Of a stretch of DNA of 35,429 bases, positions 17,684-25,464 are shown in pieces. Origin of the DNA: Anaerolineae bacterium (lineage in GTDB: Bacteria; Chloroflexota; Anaerolineae; JAFGEY01); NCBI GenBank assembly GCA_016783145.1, contig JADHXD010000041.1, forward strand, positions 1-35,429. Direction: 5' to 3'. The notes beneath the pieces were generated by a model. It did no database searches. It was not told the origin of the DNA and saw only the letters and a program-made list of their open reading frames with translations. The translations under genes were made by a program, and so were the position numbers. Each line of letters begins with the position of its first letter. Position 1 is the stretch's first letter.

Positions 17684-17880
17684 CGCTATGGCCCATTGAG
17701 GGCAACAGAGCTAAAGTCCATACCCGACGAAGGATGCGACGCAGATGACACAAGACTACTAGCGGGAACCCGCCTCAAGCTCTTTGCCAGAGTTTGAGGT
17801 GCCCCAGTAGAAGACTTGGTCTGCCGGATCCGGTGGTGTGGACAGCGGCTCACCAGGTCTTTTTGTTGCCCACAGGGCAG
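17684..17880 (+). ncRNA. Structured RNA candidate (6S-like rod) upstream of rpsU
   Basis: The roughly 190-nt stretch after a good promoter folds by eye into one long nested rod. Pairings are GCCC 17691-17694 with 17875-17878, GGGCAAC 17700-17706 with 17865-17871, GTCCATACC 17716-17724 with 17835-17843 (one G-U), GGAT 17732-17735 with 17828-17831, GCAGA 17741-17745 with 17820-17824, CAAG 17751-17754 with 17815-17818, CTACT 17756-17760 with 17806-17810, and a terminal 11-bp hairpin (17773-17783 with 17789-17799). A large asymmetric bubble lies between the second and third helices. Length and shape resemble 6S RNA, but I see no diagnostic sequence. It could instead be a regulatory leader of rpsU. 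No open reading frame of interest is present. Confidence 0.45.
17813..17864 (+). terminator. Terminator-like hairpin in the rpsU leader
   Basis: GACTTGGT (17813-17820) can pair with ACCAGGTC (17852-17859, one G-U), with an inner GCCG/CGGC pair, followed by TTTTT (17860-17864). This fold competes with the long rod described for 17684-17880, so the region could act as a switch or as the 3' end of a small RNA. Confidence 0.45.
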
Positions 17881-17936
17881 GTACGCCGATCGGTCTGTCG
17901 ACCAGGTAAACTCAGATGGAGGGAGGTGAATCAAGC

Positions 17937-18146
17937 GTGACCAGAGTTAGACTCCGTGACGGAGAGTCGCCCGAGGGGTTGCTGAGGCGTTTTCGCAAAA
18001 AGGTGACCCAGGATGGTGTTCTGAGCACGGTCAAGAGAAATCGTTTCTTCGTTTCCAAAAGCGAACAGAAGCGCATCGCTCGTCGTAAGGCCGTCCGCAG
18101 GGAACGCCGGAGACTATGGCGAGAGGAGCGAGGCCGTTACAGATAG
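17937..18146 (+). CDS. rpsU: 30S ribosomal protein S21
   Basis: 69 residues from the GTG at 17937, preceded at 7 nt by GGGAGGTGA; an in-frame ATG at 17916 lies upstream of that ribosome site and is not likely to be used. The protein is small and very basic, with RVRLRDGESPEGLLRRFRKKV at the start, NRFFVSKSEQKRIARRKAVRRE in the middle and an Arg-rich end, typical of S21. In well-studied bacteria S21 sits near the anti-Shine-Dalgarno end of 16S rRNA and helps initiation. It is monocistronic, with a long structured leader and a strong terminator. Confidence 0.95.
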   Translation: MTRVRLRDGESPEGLLRRFRKKVTQDGVLSTVKRNRFFVSKSEQKRIARRKAVRRERRRLWREERGRYR

Positions 18147-18197
18147 CGCACTGACCTCATGATCTGAGGACACAGCCTGGTGTAGGCAAGTTCTGCC

Positions 18198-18236
18198 GCT
18201 TGTGGGTGTGAATAGGAATCCTATCGAGCCCCAAGC
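18198..18236 (+). other. Two-tier hairpin in the rpsU 3' region
   Basis: GCTTGTGGG (18198-18206) pairs with CCCCAAGC (18229-18236) with one bulge, and encloses ATAGG/CCTAT (18212-18216, 18220-18224). Smaller hairpins CCTCA/TGAGG and GGCA/TGCC lie upstream. It looks like a structured 3' untranslated region; no function is known. Confidence 0.4.
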
Positions 18237-18259
18237 GTGATGGCAAAGTCCCAAACTGA

Positions 18260-18299
18260 CGCCCTGACCTGACACGTACGTGCCAAGTCAGGGCGTTTT
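18260..18299 (+). terminator. Terminator of rpsU
   Basis: A 9-bp stem CGCCCTGAC/GTCAGGGCG continues inward through a CACG/CGTG pair and is followed by TTTT. Confidence 0.85.
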
Positions 18300-18319
18300 G
18301 CTGAGCGGTGGACGGTCCC

Positions 18320-18736
18320 TCAAGCCTGGGATCCCTGGGATCGATCGATCAGTCGATAGTCAAACGTCATTTCCCCGTTGAGCAGCTTGTACACTTCGCA
18401 GCGGCGGGCAGAATTGAACAGAATGGTTCGATCCCGACGCGTCAATCCCTCCCCCAGATCGATCTGTACGGAAAAAAAAGTCCGCCAGGGCGTTCGTTCT
18501 ATGCTCTCACGCTCAATCTGAACGTCGATCCGTTCAGGAGCGATGCCCTTGTTTTCTGCGACCGCAGCGATGGTGAGCGCCATTCAACTGCCCAGCGCAG
18601 CAGTCACCAACTCGATGGGGCAGGTATGTGCACGGGCATCGTCATCGCGCCGCTCCACGTCGAGCAGCCTATCCCCGATCTGCACTCTGGCGTGGCCCTC
18701 ACTGTACCGAACCGATACCACATCGCCGGTCGCCAT
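18320..18736 (-). CDS. OsmC-family peroxidase with in-frame UGA at the active-site Cys (probable selenoprotein)
   Basis: 138 residues if the TGA at 18586-18584 is read as selenocysteine 51. The ATG at 18736 overlaps the TAA of the upstream lipoate ligase gene (TAATG), so translation is coupled. The first 50 codons read smoothly as an OsmC N-terminus ending in CPIELVTAALGS. After the TGA the frame continues as MALTIAAVAENKGI and on to a normal C-terminus. OsmC/Ohr proteins have the peroxidatic cysteine in exactly this LGSC-MAL position; the second conserved cysteine is present as Cys113 (RRCEVYKLLNG). The only interrupted codon is thus the catalytic one. A SECIS-like hairpin starts 16 nt after the UGA. 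The product should reduce organic hydroperoxides. The alternative is a Cys-to-stop nonsense mutation. An ATG right after the TGA (18583) would give only an 87-residue fragment lacking the catalytic residue. Confidence 0.85.
18556..18567 (-). promoter_or_regulatory. SECIS-like hairpin downstream of the UGA
   Basis: On the mRNA, CUGC and GCAG form a 4-bp stem around the loop GGUC. The loop begins 20 nt after the UGA. Bacterial SECIS elements lie inside the coding region at about this distance and need a guanine at the start of the apical loop; the E. coli fdhF element also presents GGUC, inside a slightly larger loop. The stem is short, so this alone is weak evidence. Confidence 0.5.
18584..18586 (-). 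other. UGA codon 51, probable selenocysteine
   Basis: This is the single stop in an otherwise intact OsmC frame. It sits between LGS and MAL, where OsmC-family proteins have the peroxidatic Cys (TGC/TGT). One base separates TGA from a Cys codon, so mutation is possible, but the chance of hitting the only catalytic codon is low. Confidence 0.75.
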
Positions 18737-19776
18737 TACGCACTCAGCACCTTGAGCCAGTCGTCCACGGCAACGCCTGGTGTCTCGATCTCGTGGCGAG
18801 CATAAAAGTCGGCGAGCACATCGCCCACCTGCTCGAGCGAGACCCCCACGAGCGCGGCCTCCAGGTCCCCGACGGCATCCATCGGGTAACAGAAAAAGTC
18901 TCCCGACAACGAGGCGTAGGTCATCTTGCCCTCTCTGACCTCGACCGTCGCGCGGATCAACCCGCCCGGGGCCTTGTGGATGTGCTGGAGGACGTTGACG
19001 CCCGTTGCGATCTTGACGTCACGTCCCACCTGGCGCCGGCCTTTCCTGTAAAGCCACGCCTCGCTGAGGTACTGAGGTTTGAGCACCTGGACCTGATCGT
19101 ACACAGCCGGGGGCATCTCTGCCGGTTCCAGCGGCCCCAATACCCCCTCGAAGCGGCGGATCAACGGCGCGACCAGTTCATCCCACGCGGGGATCCGCCC
19201 GAGCTCTCGCTTGATCGTCGTCAGGTTTTCCTGGATGCTCTTGAAAACCTTGTCCCGATATTTCTCGTCGGGCACACAAAGGACGCGTGCCATCGTCGCA
19301 TAGTCAAAGTCGGCGATCAGGTTGCCGACCACGATGACATAGTCGCCGATGGTCGCCGCGCCCGTGCCGGAGATCTTGCGGCCTTCAGTGGTGATCACAT
19401 CGTTAACCGGGCGGTAGCGGGCGGGCACTCCCAGGTCAGAGTAGGCGTCCGCCACCGGCTGCAGCATCCGCTGGTAGAGCGCTGCTTTGTCTCCACTCGC
19501 CAGTGGATGATCCTTGTGCAGGACGATCTGGAAAAAGATCTGGTTGCCATCCAGATAGACCGCGCCGCCGCCCACCTCGCGCCGAAAGACAGGGATGTGG
19601 TTACCCTGGCAGTAGGCGACATCCACCTCCTGCTCCAGATCTTGGTGGTAGCCAATGCATACGTAGGGGGTGCTGGGAGCCAGGATATTCAGCCCCTCTA
19701 CCCCCACGCGCGGTTGCGCGTGATAGATCAGTTGTGAGTCCAGCCAGGACACATGTCTGAGATGAAAGAGCTGCAT
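18736..19776 (-). CDS. lplA: Lipoate-protein ligase A-type enzyme
   Basis: 346 residues from the ATG at 19776, with GAGAGGA 7 nt upstream; the frame to 19809 is not needed. Members attach lipoate (or octanoate) to the lysine of E2 or GcvH-type carrier proteins through a lipoyl-AMP intermediate. The BPL/LPL catalytic domain shows PVFRREVGGGAVYLDGNQIFF, DVITTEGRKISGTGAATIGD (with the KISG-type lysine) and VGNLIADFDYATMARVL. A C-terminal accessory domain (about residues 250-346, GLIRATVEVREGKMTYASLSGDF) matches the extra domain of long LplA proteins. Its stop codon overlaps the start of the OsmC-family gene, so the two are cotranslated. Ohr/OsmC enzymes can be reduced by lipoylated proteins, which gives this pairing a plausible meaning. 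Confidence 0.9.
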   Translation of the reverse strand: MQLFHLRHVSWLDSQLIYHAQPRVGVEGLNILAPSTPYVCIGYHQDLEQEVDVAYCQGNHIPVFRREVGGGAVYLDGNQIFFQIVLHKDHPLASGDKAALYQRMLQPVADAYSDLGVPARYRPVNDVITTEGRKISGTGAATIGDYVIVVGNLIADFDYATMARVLCVPDEKYRDKVFKSIQENLTTIKRELGRIPAWDELVAPLIRRFEGVLGPLEPAEMPPAVYDQVQVLKPQYLSEAWLYRKGRRQVGRDVKIATGVNVLQHIHKAPGGLIRATVEVREGKMTYASLSGDFFCYPMDAVGDLEAALVGVSLEQVGDVLADFYARHEIETPGVAVDDWLKVLSA

Positions 19777-19825
19777 GGATATGTCCTCTCTGAGGAATGG
19801 CGGGGCCAATCGCCAACCTGACGAC

Positions 19826-19939
19826 CTAGAGCATCATCTTGCCGGTGAGCAGCAGGCACACAAAGCCAAAGATGGTCACCAGAAAAAAGAGCATCGCCGA
19901 CAAGAGCAAGCGGATCTTGGGGTCCATCGAGGATAACAT
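19826..19939 (-). CDS. 37-residue membrane microprotein
   Basis: A short reading frame with start ATG at 19939, preceded by GGAGG at 9 nt, and stop at 19826. The product MLSSMDPKIRLLLSAMLFF continues into one hydrophobic helix (LVTIFGFVCLLLTG) and a short basic/Met tail. It sits between rodA and the lipoate ligase on the same strand, 27 bp after rodA and 49 bp before the ligase gene, which supports it being real. The single helix suggests a small membrane partner, perhaps of RodA. No known family is recognised. Confidence 0.6.
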   Translation of the reverse strand: MLSSMDPKIRLLLSAMLFFLVTIFGFVCLLLTGKMML

Positions 19940-19966
19940 GACACTCTGCCTCCTACATAAGACGGT

Positions 19967-21058
19967 CTAGAATTCGATCTTGCGGTGGCGCAGGAGCACG
20001 CTCTGGACCAAGCCCACAGCGATCAAAATGGATACCAGCGCACTGCCGCCATAGCTGACAAAGGGCAGCGGCAGTCCCGTGACGGGCAAGAGATTGAGGT
20101 TCATACCGATGTTGACCGCACACTGGAAAAGGAGCCATGCCGCGACGCCTGTGCAGATCGAGCGGCCAAAAGAGTCCCTCGCCAGCTTGGCCGCGCGAAG
20201 CGTGCGGAGCAGAACGACGATCAGAAGGGCGAACAGGATCAATGCGCCGGCCATGCCCATCTCTTCACAGACCACCGAGAACACAAAGTCGGAATGCTGC
20301 ACCAGCAAGAAGTGAAGCTGGCTCTGGGTGCCCTTCATATATCCCTTCCCCAACCAGCCGCCCGATCCGATCGCGTACAGAGCCTGCCGGATGTTATAGG
20401 CGGATTGGGGGTCGCCCTCTGGGTTGATAAAGAGCAGCACCCGCCGGCGCATGTACTCTTCCATCGAGAACCAGATGAACGGGATGGCCGCCATCCCTCC
20501 CCCGAACAGCGCGCCCAGGATCAGCAGGTTCATGCCCGATGCAAAGACCATGACCAGCCAGACAAAGGTCAAGACCACGGCAGTCCCCAGATCGGGTTCC
20601 CTGTAGATCAGGAACACGGGGACGCCGATGAGCAGGGCGGAGAGGAACAAGGTGGTCAGTTGGCTCCGGCTCTGCTCTCTTCTGGACAGGAACGCAGCCA
20701 GGACAATGATCAGAAGCGGCTTGCTCAGCTCTGAAGGCTGCACATCAATGATGCCCAGGTCGAAGGAACGTTGAGCGTTGAAGGCGATCTGCCCGAGCAC
20801 AAAGATCGCGAGCAACAGGGCGACGATGATGACATAGATAGGAATGCTGAAAGAGTCGAGAATGCGGTAGTCGATGGTCGTGATCACGAACCCGATGATC
20901 AGGCCGATCACGGCAAAGACAGCTTGCCGCACAGCCGAGTCACTTACCCTGTCAATGGCGTGCGAGGCGCTGTAGATCATGGCGATGCCATACGCCAGGA
21001 GCAGACAAGTAGCGCCCAACAGCACGAAATCATAGTTGCGCCAAATACGCTTACCCAT
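19967..21058 (-). CDS. rodA: SEDS-family peptidoglycan polymerase RodA
   Basis: 363 residues, about ten transmembrane helices. SEDS proteins polymerise lipid II glycans; RodA works in the elongasome with a class B PBP. Visible family motifs are LLAYGIAMIYSAS in helix 1, IIDVQPSELSKPLLIIVLAAF, IYREPDLGTAVVLTFVWLVM (the conserved Asp region), GSGGWLGKGYMKGTQSQLHFL and the C-terminal GMNLNLLPVTGLPLPFVSYGGSALV. RodA is chosen over FtsW because of the QLHFLLVQHSDFVFSVVCEE style and the min gene context. The start is 13 bp after the minE stop without a clear ribosome site, suggesting coupled translation. Confidence 0.92.
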   Translation of the reverse strand: MGKRIWRNYDFVLLGATCLLLAYGIAMIYSASHAIDRVSDSAVRQAVFAVIGLIIGFVITTIDYRILDSFSIPIYVIIVALLLAIFVLGQIAFNAQRSFDLGIIDVQPSELSKPLLIIVLAAFLSRREQSRSQLTTLFLSALLIGVPVFLIYREPDLGTAVVLTFVWLVMVFASGMNLLILGALFGGGMAAIPFIWFSMEEYMRRRVLLFINPEGDPQSAYNIRQALYAIGSGGWLGKGYMKGTQSQLHFLLVQHSDFVFSVVCEEMGMAGALILFALLIVVLLRTLRAAKLARDSFGRSICTGVAAWLLFQCAVNIGMNLNLLPVTGLPLPFVSYGGSALVSILIAVGLVQSVLLRHRKIEF

Positions 21059-21071
21059 GGCGGATCAGGGG

Positions 21072-21344
21072 TTACTCTGTAGCTCTTTGACGCGATCTCT
21101 TCTGTAGGGGAATGTCGGCCTGCAAACGGCTCTGGTGGCGGGTTTGTGTAAACGTGATATCGACGCCTTCCCGATCGATCGCGATATGTTTAGAGATCAC
21201 GGTAATGATCTCATCTTTGAGCGTCTGCATCAGTTTGGGAGAGATCCCGGTCCGGTCGTGGACGAGGACGAGCTGGAGGCGCTCTTTGGCTTGTTGTCGG
21301 CTGGAAGTTGACCTTGATTTAAAGAAACTGTCGAAAAATGGCAT
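21072..21344 (-). CDS. minE: Cell division topological specificity factor MinE
   Basis: 90 residues. GAGGAG lies 6 nt before the ATG at 21344. MinE stimulates MinD ATPase and drives MinD off the membrane, restricting division inhibition to the poles. The N-terminal MPFFDSFFKS can act as the membrane-targeting helix. The segment AKERLQLVLVHDRTGISPKLMQTLKDEIITVISKHI is the anti-MinCD and dimerisation region. The C-terminus ends in a basic tail. It is in line with minC and minD, 28 bp after minD. Confidence 0.94.
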   Translation of the reverse strand: MPFFDSFFKSRSTSSRQQAKERLQLVLVHDRTGISPKLMQTLKDEIITVISKHIAIDREGVDITFTQTRHQSRLQADIPLQKRSRQRATE

Positions 21345-21372
21345 TTCGTTCTCCTCTGCCCGCGTCCGGCGA

Positions 21373-22164
21373 CTAGGACGTAAAGAATCGCTTGACTCGA
21401 CTGAGCAAGGTATCTCTTTCCAAAGACATCATGGGCACATCCTCGCCCAGTATGCGACGGGCGATGTTGTTGTACGCCCGTCCAGCTTGTGTATGATTTT
21501 CTAGCGCCAGGGGGCGACCCCGGTTTGTCGAGACGATGATCTGCTCGTCCTCGGGCACCACACCCAGCAAGCTGATGGCCAGCACATCCACGACGTCCTC
21601 AATGCTCAACATATCCTCGCGGCGCACCATCTCGGGGCGCAAGCGATTGATGATCAGTCTCATCGGCTCCTTTTCGGCGGCCTCAATCAGTCCGATGATC
21701 CGGTCTGCATCGCGCACTGCTGACACCTCGGGGGTCGTGACGATGACCGCTTCATCTGCTGGCGCGATGGCATTTCGGAACCCTTGCTCGATACCCGCGG
21801 GAGAATCGATGAGGATGAAATCGAAATCTGGGCGCAGCTCTTCACAGACTTCGACCATCTGCTCTGGCTGAACGGCGGTTTTGTCTCTGGTTTGAGCCGC
21901 CGGGAGAAGATAGAGGTCCGGAAGCCGTTTGTCGCGCACCATCGCCTGGCGCAGCCGGCAGCGACCCTCAACCACGTCGACCAGGTCGTACACGATGCGG
22001 TTTTCGAGGCCCATCACGACATCGAGATTGCGCAATCCGATGTCGGCGTCGATGGCGACGACCCTCTGGCCACGCAAGGCCAGGGCGACACTCAGGTTCG
22101 CGGTCGCGGTTGTCTTGCCGACTCCGCCTTTCCCGGAAGTAATGGTGATAATCCTTGCACTCAT
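21373..22164 (-). CDS. minD: Septum-site-determining ATPase MinD
   Basis: 263 residues from the ATG at 22164, with AAGGAG 6 nt upstream; extra upstream frame is ignored. The deviant Walker A GKGGVGKTT is near residues 10-18. VVAIDADIGLRNLDVVMGLENR and FILIDSPAGIEQGFRNAI are the switch and Walker B regions. The C-terminal LLSRVKRFFTS is an amphipathic membrane-targeting helix. MinD-ATP binds the membrane and recruits MinC, or MinE. Second gene of the min-rodA operon. Confidence 0.96.
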   Translation of the reverse strand: MSARIITITSGKGGVGKTTATANLSVALALRGQRVVAIDADIGLRNLDVVMGLENRIVYDLVDVVEGRCRLRQAMVRDKRLPDLYLLPAAQTRDKTAVQPEQMVEVCEELRPDFDFILIDSPAGIEQGFRNAIAPADEAVIVTTPEVSAVRDADRIIGLIEAAEKEPMRLIINRLRPEMVRREDMLSIEDVVDVLAISLLGVVPEDEQIIVSTNRGRPLALENHTQAGRAYNNIARRILGEDVPMMSLERDTLLSRVKRFFTS

Positions 22165-22205
22165 TGGTCGCTCCTTACCCACCCTTGTGGTGTACCGGCT
22201 TTGCC

Positions 22206-22886
22206 CTACTTCCATCTCTCCGCGACAATCTGTCCATCGTTGACGAATGCACGTTCAGGCTGGCACTCTTTGCGCCGGCGCTGCTCTTCTGGCGGTCGGG
22301 CAATGTGATTTCCGATGCGCAACTGAATAGGTGAGAGATCGAGCGCGCATACGCATCGCTCCTCGTCTCCGGTCGCGCCAGCGTGGACGGTCCCCCGCAA
22401 GTGGCCCCAAACCACAACGTCTCCCCCTGCTATCACTTCTGCCCCAGAATTGACATCCCCGACGATCACAATGTGCCCGGCATGGCTGACCGACTGTCCA
22501 GAACGCATGGTCCGTTTCAGGAGCAGGCCCGTCCCGGCGATGAACTCGTGCTCTGGCTCGCTCTCTGGCTCCGGCGAAGGAGGCTGGGAGGAGAGCGCGG
22601 TTTCCAGGCCCAGCTTTTCTGCCGCTGCGACCGTGGTGGGATGTGTTCCGAGGATGGCCCACACGGCTATGTCGTGCTTCTCCAGGGTCTGGCGCAGCCG
22701 GATTGCGTCCCGCAGGGTCAACCGGCGATCCCCTGCCTGGAGGGCGACCTTGCCACCACGGAAAAAGGTCTTGCGGCTCTCGACGAGCTTGGCGAGCTCA
22801 GTCAGGAGGACCGCCATATCTCCGGCGCCCAGGTCAATCAATAGTCCGTCTCGTGTCCCCTTGATGGTGATCGCCGAATCCATCAT
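22206..22886 (-). CDS. minC: Septum formation inhibitor MinC
   Basis: 226 residues from ATG 22886 (a second ATG follows at once), with GGGAG 5 nt upstream. The N-terminal half (about 1-105) fits the MinC N-domain that blocks FtsZ polymerisation (MAVLLTELAKLVESRKTFFRGG). A linker with a PSPEPESEPEHE stretch is followed by the C-terminal beta-helix domain (MRSGQSVSHAGHIVIVGDVN, GAEVIAGGDVVVWGHLRGTV), which dimerises and binds MinD. First gene of the operon, served by a good promoter. The end of the protein carries a charged tail. Confidence 0.93.
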   Translation of the reverse strand: MMDSAITIKGTRDGLLIDLGAGDMAVLLTELAKLVESRKTFFRGGKVALQAGDRRLTLRDAIRLRQTLEKHDIAVWAILGTHPTTVAAAEKLGLETALSSQPPSPEPESEPEHEFIAGTGLLLKRTMRSGQSVSHAGHIVIVGDVNSGAEVIAGGDVVVWGHLRGTVHAGATGDEERCVCALDLSPIQLRIGNHIARPPEEQRRRKECQPERAFVNDGQIVAERWK

Positions 22887-22922
22887 TTGTGCTCCCAAAG
22901 CGGTTTCTCCTCGTTGCCTTCT

Positions 22923-22951
22923 ATTATAGCATAGCTCTGCTGTTTTGTGAA
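22923..22951 (-). promoter_or_regulatory. Promoter of the min-rodA-lplA-osmC operon
   Basis: Minus-strand TTCACA (22951-22946), a 17-bp spacer and a consensus TATAAT (22928-22923). Start near 22916, about 30 nt before minC. All genes down to the OsmC gene follow on the same strand with gaps under 50 bp. Confidence 0.8.
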
Positions 22952-23041
22952 AATCCGCATAGGCCCCTCCGCAAAAGTACGGCAAACATCTTGGGCCAGT
23001 ACCTGCAAGCAGCAGCGGGTACCCTCTCAGGAAATCTAGGT

Positions 23042-23070
23042 TTGACAAACCATGTTGGATGATCTATAAT
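23042..23070 (+). promoter_or_regulatory. Consensus promoter of infA
   Basis: Perfect TTGACA (23042-23047) and TATAAT (23065-23070) with a 17-bp spacer, one of the strongest promoters in the window. Transcription would start near 23077 and leave a leader of about 127 nt. Confidence 0.9.
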
Positions 23071-23128
23071 AGGAGTCAAGCCAGGCACAGTGCTGCCCTT
23101 TTTGCTCTAAAGATGTGCTTTAGGATGC

Positions 23129-23160
23129 CTCGGTTATCATCCTTTGGTGACCGGGTTTTT
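23129..23160 (+). terminator. Attenuator-like hairpin in the infA leader
   Basis: CTCGGTTA (23129-23136) pairs with TGACCGGG (23148-23155) over 8 bp, two of them G-U, and is followed by TTTTT. A smaller hairpin (CTAAAG/CTTTAG, 23107-23123) precedes it, and GGATG/CATCC offers a competing fold. It lies between promoter and start codon, so it could end transcription before infA. Confidence 0.5.
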
Positions 23161-23203
23161 GTTTGTCATCTTGCACCTGCTACGATGCAAGGAAAGGATG
23201 AGT

Positions 23204-23458
23204 ATGGCTAAAGTAGGAAGCAAGGCCCGCGAAGAGAAAATGGAACTGGAGGGGACGATCGTCGAGTCCCTGCCGGGCACGATGTTCCGCGTCGAACTGG
23301 ATAATGGGCATATCGTCCTTGCCTATCCATCGGGCAAGATGCGCAAGTACTATATTCGCATCCTGTTGGGTGACCGCGTGCGGTTGGAAGTGTCTCCCTA
23401 CGACCTGGACCGTGGGCGGATTACCTACCGGTACAAGAGGCGTACATCGGCGGGCTAG
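23204..23458 (+). CDS. infA: Translation initiation factor IF-1
   Basis: 84 residues from the ATG at 23204 with AAAGGA 5 nt upstream; an in-frame ATG two codons earlier (23198) is possible. IF-1 is an S1/OB-fold protein that occupies the A site of the 30S subunit. The core ([60 protein letters not shown]) is typical. The N-terminal [12 protein letters not shown] is about ten residues longer than the usual IF-1. It stands apart from the ribosomal protein operons that often carry it. Confidence 0.95.
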   Translation: MAKVGSKAREEKMELEGTIVESLPGTMFRVELDNGHIVLAYPSGKMRKYYIRILLGDRVRLEVSPYDLDRGRITYRYKRRTSAG

Positions 23459-23615
23459 GTGGGTTCCCCGTTCACCAGGGGTTTTCTTGTAGGCATCGTT
23501 GGCTTGTTTGAGGCACTCTTGGCTTGTCCGAAGACGCCTGGCTGCAGGAGACGCGTGGCGGAGAGGATCACACAGGTTCTATTGCCTCTACAACCGTTGT
23601 AGTTAGGAAATATGG

Positions 23616-23816
23616 ATGGCTGATGAAAAGGCATCTCGTTCCTCGAGTCGTCGGAGGCGGCGACCTCGTCGATCGAGCAAGCAAAATACGAACGAAGCGT
23701 CGGGCTCTTGGCAAGGGACGATCGCAAAAGAGCGGGACACAGATTCCTCGTGGAACAAGCAGGATCTGCCCCAGGTGTTTATCTACACCTATACGATCTA
23801 CAAGACAGGCGACTGA
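23616..23816 (+). CDS. Small Arg-rich hypothetical protein
   Basis: 66 residues with AGGA upstream of the ATG. The N-terminal half is strongly basic and disordered (SRSSSRRRRRPRRSSK), the C-terminal half ends in DLPQVFIYTYTIYKTGD, which looks like a short beta strand region. An overlapping frame (from 23524) contains two CxxC pairs but is less protein-like. No family is recognised; a nucleic-acid-binding role is only suggested by the charge. It lies alone between infA and the ATP synthase operon. Confidence 0.5.
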   Translation: MADEKASRSSSRRRRRPRRSSKQNTNEASGSWQGTIAKERDTDSSWNKQDLPQVFIYTYTIYKTGD

Positions 23817-23955
23817 TACCGAGAAACCGCGGCGAACCGATGTCTGCGCAGAGTGCGGTGGGGTCATCAGCTCCAGTGGTTTTCTAGGATAGATGTCCAG
23901 TGGGAACGCTGGGCTCACCATCTGGAAGAGGCGGCTTACAGACGTGAGCTGCTTC

Positions 23956-23984
23956 TTGTTCGTTACAGGGGATTTGGGTGGAAT
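23956..23984 (+). promoter_or_regulatory. Weak promoter candidate for the ATP synthase operon
   Basis: TTGTTC (23956-23961), a 17-bp spacer and TGGAAT (23979-23984) about 80 nt before atpD. The match is mediocre. The 23817-24063 stretch shows nothing else convincing. Confidence 0.35.
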
Positions 23985-24063
23985 GCCGGACAACTAGTGC
24001 GCCTGGCGCGTTGGGTACGGCGGGTATGGTCTCGTGTAGCCAGGTGCCGTTGGGACTGTGTGA

Positions 24064-25452
<1,389 letters not shown>

Positions 25453-25464
25453 CGAGGAAACGCG

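Noticed and set aside
18320..18583. Reading the OsmC region as a standalone 87-residue protein starting after the TGA
   Set aside because: No ribosome site precedes that ATG, the fragment lacks the catalytic residue, and the frame upstream of the TGA is clearly the OsmC N-terminus coupled to the previous gene.
23524..23892. A 122-residue frame with CPRC and CAEC motifs (zinc-ribbon-like)
   Set aside because: It overlaps the more protein-like 66-residue frame at 23616. The rest of its sequence looks like out-of-frame translation and the start has no ribosome site.
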